Shown here: piece after piece, positions 61,268 to 64,000 of the stretch
How the letters are laid out: each line of letters begins with the position of its first letter
Numbering within the stretch: the first letter of the stretch is position 1
Assembly: GCA_963737445.1 (NCBI GenBank)
Contig: CAVTSO010000009.1
Coordinates: 248,001-312,000, forward strand
DNA length: 64,000 bases
From: JAICYJ01 sp963737445
Lineage (GTDB): Bacteria > Actinomycetota > Thermoleophilia > Gaiellales > JAICJC01
Direction of reading: 5' to 3'
Position numbers and translations under genes: made by a program
Notes under the pieces: generated by a model
What the model saw: only the letters and a program-made list of their open reading frames with translations
Told to the model about the DNA's origin: nothing
The model's database searches: none

Positions 61268-63762
61268 TGGCAGGCGGCGAGGGCACGCGCCTGCGCCCGC
61301 TCACCTCGAACCAGCCCAAGCCGATGGTGCCGATCGTGGGCAAGCCCTGCATGGAGCACATCATCGACCTGCTGCGGCGCCATGGCATCGACGAGATCGT
61401 GGTCACGGTGGCCTACCTGCCGCAGGTGATCCGCGGCTACTTCGGCGACGGCGAGTCGATGGGCGTGACCCTGCACTACTCGGTCGAGGAGACGCCGCTC
61501 GGCACCGCGGGCAGCGTCAAGCACGCTGAGGCGCTGCTGGACGAGACGTTCCTCGTGATCTCCGGCGACGCGCTCTGCGACTTCGACCTGACCGCGATCG
61601 TGGCGGCGCACAAGGCCGCCGGCGCGGTGGCGACGCTGGGCCTCAAGTCGGTCGAGAACCCGCTCGAGTTCGGCGTCGTGATCATTGATGAGGACGGCCG
61701 CATCGAGCGGTTCCTGGAGAAGCCGTCCTGGGGACAGGTGTTCTCGGACACGATCAACACCGGCGTCTACGTGCTGGAGCCGGAGGTGCTGCGGAACATG
61801 CCCGCCGACGAGCCGTACGACTTCTCCAAGCAGCTGTTCCCGGCCCTGCTGTCGCGCGGCAAGCACCTGTACGGCCACGTGCTGGAGGGCTACTGGCAGG
61901 ACGTCGGCAACCTGGAGCAGTACCGGCAGGCCAACTTTGACGCCCTGGACGGCCGCATCGAGCTCGACCTGCCGGGCATCCGCCTGCGCGACAACGTCTA
62001 CCTGGGTGACGGCGTGCAGCTGCCCGAGCTGGGTCAGATCCAGGGCCCGGCGTTCGTCGGCAACTACTCGAAGATCGAGCCAGGGGCGCGGATCGGTGCC
62101 TACTCCGTGCTCGGCCAGAACGCCGTGGTCAAGGACGGCGCCCAGATCGAGCGCAGCGTGATCGACTCCGGCAGCTACGTCGGCCAGAGCGCCCGCATCG
62201 AGGGCGCGATCCTGGGCAAGGGCGTGGACGTGCGCGCGCATGCGGTGGTCAACGAGGGCGTGGCGATCGGCGACGAGTGCTCGATCGGATCGCAGTCGGT
62301 GCTGGCGCCGAACGTGAAGGTGTACCCGTTCAAGACCATCGAGGCCGGCGCCGCCATCCACTCCAACCTGATCTGGGAGTCTCGCGGCATCACGACGCTG
62401 TTTGGCCGTGACGAGGTCAGCGGCCTCGTCAACGTCGACATCACGCCCGACGTGGCGTCTCGAATCGGGATGGCCTACGGCACCACGCTGGCACGCGACG
62501 CGCGGATCGTGGTCAGCCGCGACGCCAACCCGGCGGCGCGCATGATCAAGCGGTCGCTGATATCGGGCCTTGCCGCGACCGGCGTCAACGTCTCCGACCT
62601 GCGGGTGGCGATGCCGGCCGTGGCGCGGCACCAGCTCAAGATCGACGAGCGGGCGGGCGGCGTTCACGTCCAGATCTCGCAGGATGACCCGGAGGTGGTC
62701 GAGATCCGGTTCTTCGAGGCACCCGGCATCCTCGTCTCCGACGCCACCATCAAGTCGATCGAGCGCACCTACTCGCGGCAAGAGTTCCGGCGGGTCTCGG
62801 CGACCGAGATCGGCCGGCTCAGCTACCCCTCGCGGGCGACCGAGATCTACGTGCAGGACCTGCTCGAGATCCTGGACGTGGCCGCGATCCGCGCACGCGG
62901 GTTCCGGATGGTGCTGAACTACGCGCACTCGCCGGCCTCGCTGGTCGTGCCGAACATGATCGGCGACCTCGGGGTCGAGCTGATATCGATGAACGCACCG
63001 GTCGACGTCGGCGACCTGCCGACCAGGACGCACGAGCAGTCGCTGGCCGAGACGGCGCAGATGGTGCGGGCCGTCGGCGCCGCGCTGGGAGTGCTGCTTG
63101 ACATCGCGGGCGAACGGATCTGGCTGGTCGACGAGACCGGGCAGCCGATCGCGGCGGAGACCACGCTGCTCCTGCTGCTGCGCGAGCTGTCGGCGCAGAC
63201 TGCGGTCGGGACGCTGCTCGTGCCGGTGACGGAGACGTACGAGGTCGAGCACGTGGTGAACGGCTCCTCCAACCGGGTCGAGCGCACCCAGGCCTCGCTG
63301 CACTCGCTGCTGTCGGCGGCCACAGAGGAGGGCGTGCTGTTCGCGGGCGCATCCGGCGGCGGCTACGTGTTTCCGGACTTCCTGCCCGCCTACGACGCGC
63401 TGGCGTCGACCGGCAAGGTGCTCGAGATCCTGGCCCGCTCTCCGGCCACCCTGTCGGAGCTGGCCTCGGGCCTGCCCGAGATCACGCGCGTGCACACCCA
63501 GGCACCCTGCCCGTGGGCGGTCAAGGGCACCGCCATGCGGCTGTTGATCGAATCCACCAAGCGGCTGCGCACCGACCATACGGACGGGCTCAAGGTGTTC
63601 GAGAAGGGCGGGTGGGCGCAGCTGATCCCCGACCCCGACGAGCCGGTGTTCCACATCTACGCAGAAGGGCGCACGCGGGAGGACTCCATGCGGCTGGAGG
63701 CGAAGTACCGCGCCATGTTGGAGGAGATCGTCTCCGCCCAGCCGGCTGAAACCCTCAACTAG
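61252..63762 (+). CDS. Mannose-1-phosphate guanylyltransferase-like/phosphomannomutase fusion
   Basis: 836 residues if it starts at ATC 61252. Nucleotidyltransferase domain (KAVVMAGGEGTRLRPLT, ISGDALCDFDLTAIV, INTGVYVLEPEVL), left-handed beta-helix repeats (about 250-370), then a phosphohexomutase domain from about 385 (VVSRDANPAARMIKRSLISG). The catalytic TASHNP-type Ser loop of mutases is not recognisable (the region reads AGGVHVQIS), so the mutase part is probably non-catalytic. AGGAGGGGGG at 61236-61245 fits ATC 61252; GTG 61264 and ATG 61267 would delete the first strand. Role in sugar-nucleotide supply for cell-surface glycans is likely. Confidence 0.85.
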   Translation: MKAVVMAGGEGTRLRPLTSNQPKPMVPIVGKPCMEHIIDLLRRHGIDEIVVTVAYLPQVIRGYFGDGESMGVTLHYSVEETPLGTAGSVKHAEALLDETFLVISGDALCDFDLTAIVAAHKAAGAVATLGLKSVENPLEFGVVIIDEDGRIERFLEKPSWGQVFSDTINTGVYVLEPEVLRNMPADEPYDFSKQLFPALLSRGKHLYGHVLEGYWQDVGNLEQYRQANFDALDGRIELDLPGIRLRDNVYLGDGVQLPELGQIQGPAFVGNYSKIEPGARIGAYSVLGQNAVVKDGAQIERSVIDSGSYVGQSARIEGAILGKGVDVRAHAVVNEGVAIGDECSIGSQSVLAPNVKVYPFKTIEAGAAIHSNLIWESRGITTLFGRDEVSGLVNVDITPDVASRIGMAYGTTLARDARIVVSRDANPAARMIKRSLISGLAATGVNVSDLRVAMPAVARHQLKIDERAGGVHVQISQDDPEVVEIRFFEAPGILVSDATIKSIERTYSRQEFRRVSATEIGRLSYPSRATEIYVQDLLEILDVAAIRARGFRMVLNYAHSPASLVVPNMIGDLGVELISMNAPVDVGDLPTRTHEQSLAETAQMVRAVGAALGVLLDIAGERIWLVDETGQPIAAETTLLLLLRELSAQTAVGTLLVPVTETYEVEHVVNGSSNRVERTQASLHSLLSAATEEGVLFAGASGGGYVFPDFLPAYDALASTGKVLEILARSPATLSELASGLPEITRVHTQAPCPWAVKGTAMRLLIESTKRLRTDHTDGLKVFEKGGWAQLIPDPDEPVFHIYAEGRTREDSMRLEAKYRAMLEEIVSAQPAETLN

Positions 63763-63821
63763 AGCTTGAGGAATCTCGACGTGCCGGGTAGACTTCACTA
63801 ACCCCGCCGATTGGAAACCGC

Positions 63822-64000
63822 ATGGACGTTCTGCCCGATTTCGCGACCCTTGACGACGACGCACTTCGCAGCCTGATCGACGAGCACGTGCGTGAGGAGG
63901 AGGAGATCTCCTACCGCCGGCGGCTGCTCCACGGCCGCATCGACATCTTGCGTGCCGAGCTGGTCGACCGCATCAAGCGCCGCCACGGCGGTGACGAGAC
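63822..64000 (+). CDS. RsiG-like anti-sigma protein, 3' truncated by window edge
   Basis: 59 residues visible from ATG 63822. One helix carries the RsiG pattern E-x3-S-x2-R-x3-Q-x3-D in EEEEISYRRRLLHGRID, with His where Q is expected. The opening LPDFATLDDDALRSLIDEHV and the following ILRAELVDRIKRR agree with that family. In Streptomyces and relatives RsiG binds cyclic di-GMP and holds the sigma factor WhiG. No stop is reached before the window ends, and no WhiG gene is in view. Confidence 0.7.
   Translation, partial: MDVLPDFATLDDDALRSLIDEHVREEEEISYRRRLLHGRIDILRAELVDRIKRRHGGDE

Overview
The window is a high-GC chromosomal segment with short intergenic gaps, frequent ATGA/GTGA start-stop overlaps and many GTG or TTG starts. 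The gene content (ECF sigma/anti-sigma pair, STAS and SHOCT proteins, an RsiG-type protein, infC-rpmI-rplT and pheST neighbourhoods) points to an actinobacterium-like lineage. The style is reminiscent of Thermoleophilia, but that placement is inference without a database search. No rRNA, CRISPR array, prophage or plasmid genes were seen.

Layout. 1-7.4 kb: a partial gene, a lipoprotein, a complete branched-chain amino acid ABC transporter (livK-H-M-G-F) and a secreted propeller-like protein. 7.4-13.7 kb: small membrane proteins, a NUDIX hydrolase, a tail-to-tail response regulator/histidine kinase pair, threonyl-tRNA synthetase, a GntR regulator and a PASTA-like membrane protein. 13.75-26.3 kb: the most distinctive region. 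A good promoter precedes a 318-bp element made of a 20-bp terminal inverted repeat enclosing seven hairpins. Directly after it comes a tightly overlapping operon: C45 acyltransferase/hydrolase, creatininase-family amidohydrolase, peptide ABC transporter (one ATPase fused to an RDD membrane domain), M19 dipeptidase, amidase, and after a gap an S58 (DmpA-type) aminopeptidase and a 3-aminobutyryl-CoA ammonia-lyase. Together these look like import and breakdown of unusual, possibly D- or beta-amino-acid-containing peptides or amides.

26.3-36.7 kb is housekeeping: a phosphoribosyltransferase, infC-rpmI-rplT behind a leader with an intrinsic attenuator, an rRNA methyltransferase, pheST, two tandem M29 aminopeptidases and a CBS protein. 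36.7-45.8 kb: pyruvate/branched-chain 2-oxoacid dehydrogenase genes (E2, E1beta, E1alpha), a divergent free-standing lipoyl protein, a hydrolase, an IS110 element flanked by copies of a short palindromic repeat, then lpdA and proS. 45.8-56 kb: an HTH regulator, ECF sigma with anti-sigma, tRNA-Pro(GGG), an ABC ATPase remnant, a STAS-TetR-CLC operon with an operator-like palindrome in its promoter, a second STAS protein, an N-terminally short CrcB, a GT-C-like membrane protein and small membrane proteins. 56-64 kb: an ApbE/ferric-reductase-like module, a ClpN-repeat protein with a zinc ribbon, an EamA exporter, an AlkA-type glycosylase, a CDP-alcohol phosphatidyltransferase, a nucleotidyltransferase-phosphomannomutase fusion and the start of an RsiG-like anti-sigma gene.

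Many genes in 9.6-20 kb and 46-59 kb carry single-base G/C indels, whereas 21-46 kb shows none. Because thrS, an essential gene, has five, most are probably sequence errors rather than real pseudogenes. Those genes are annotated as spans with the breaks noted.
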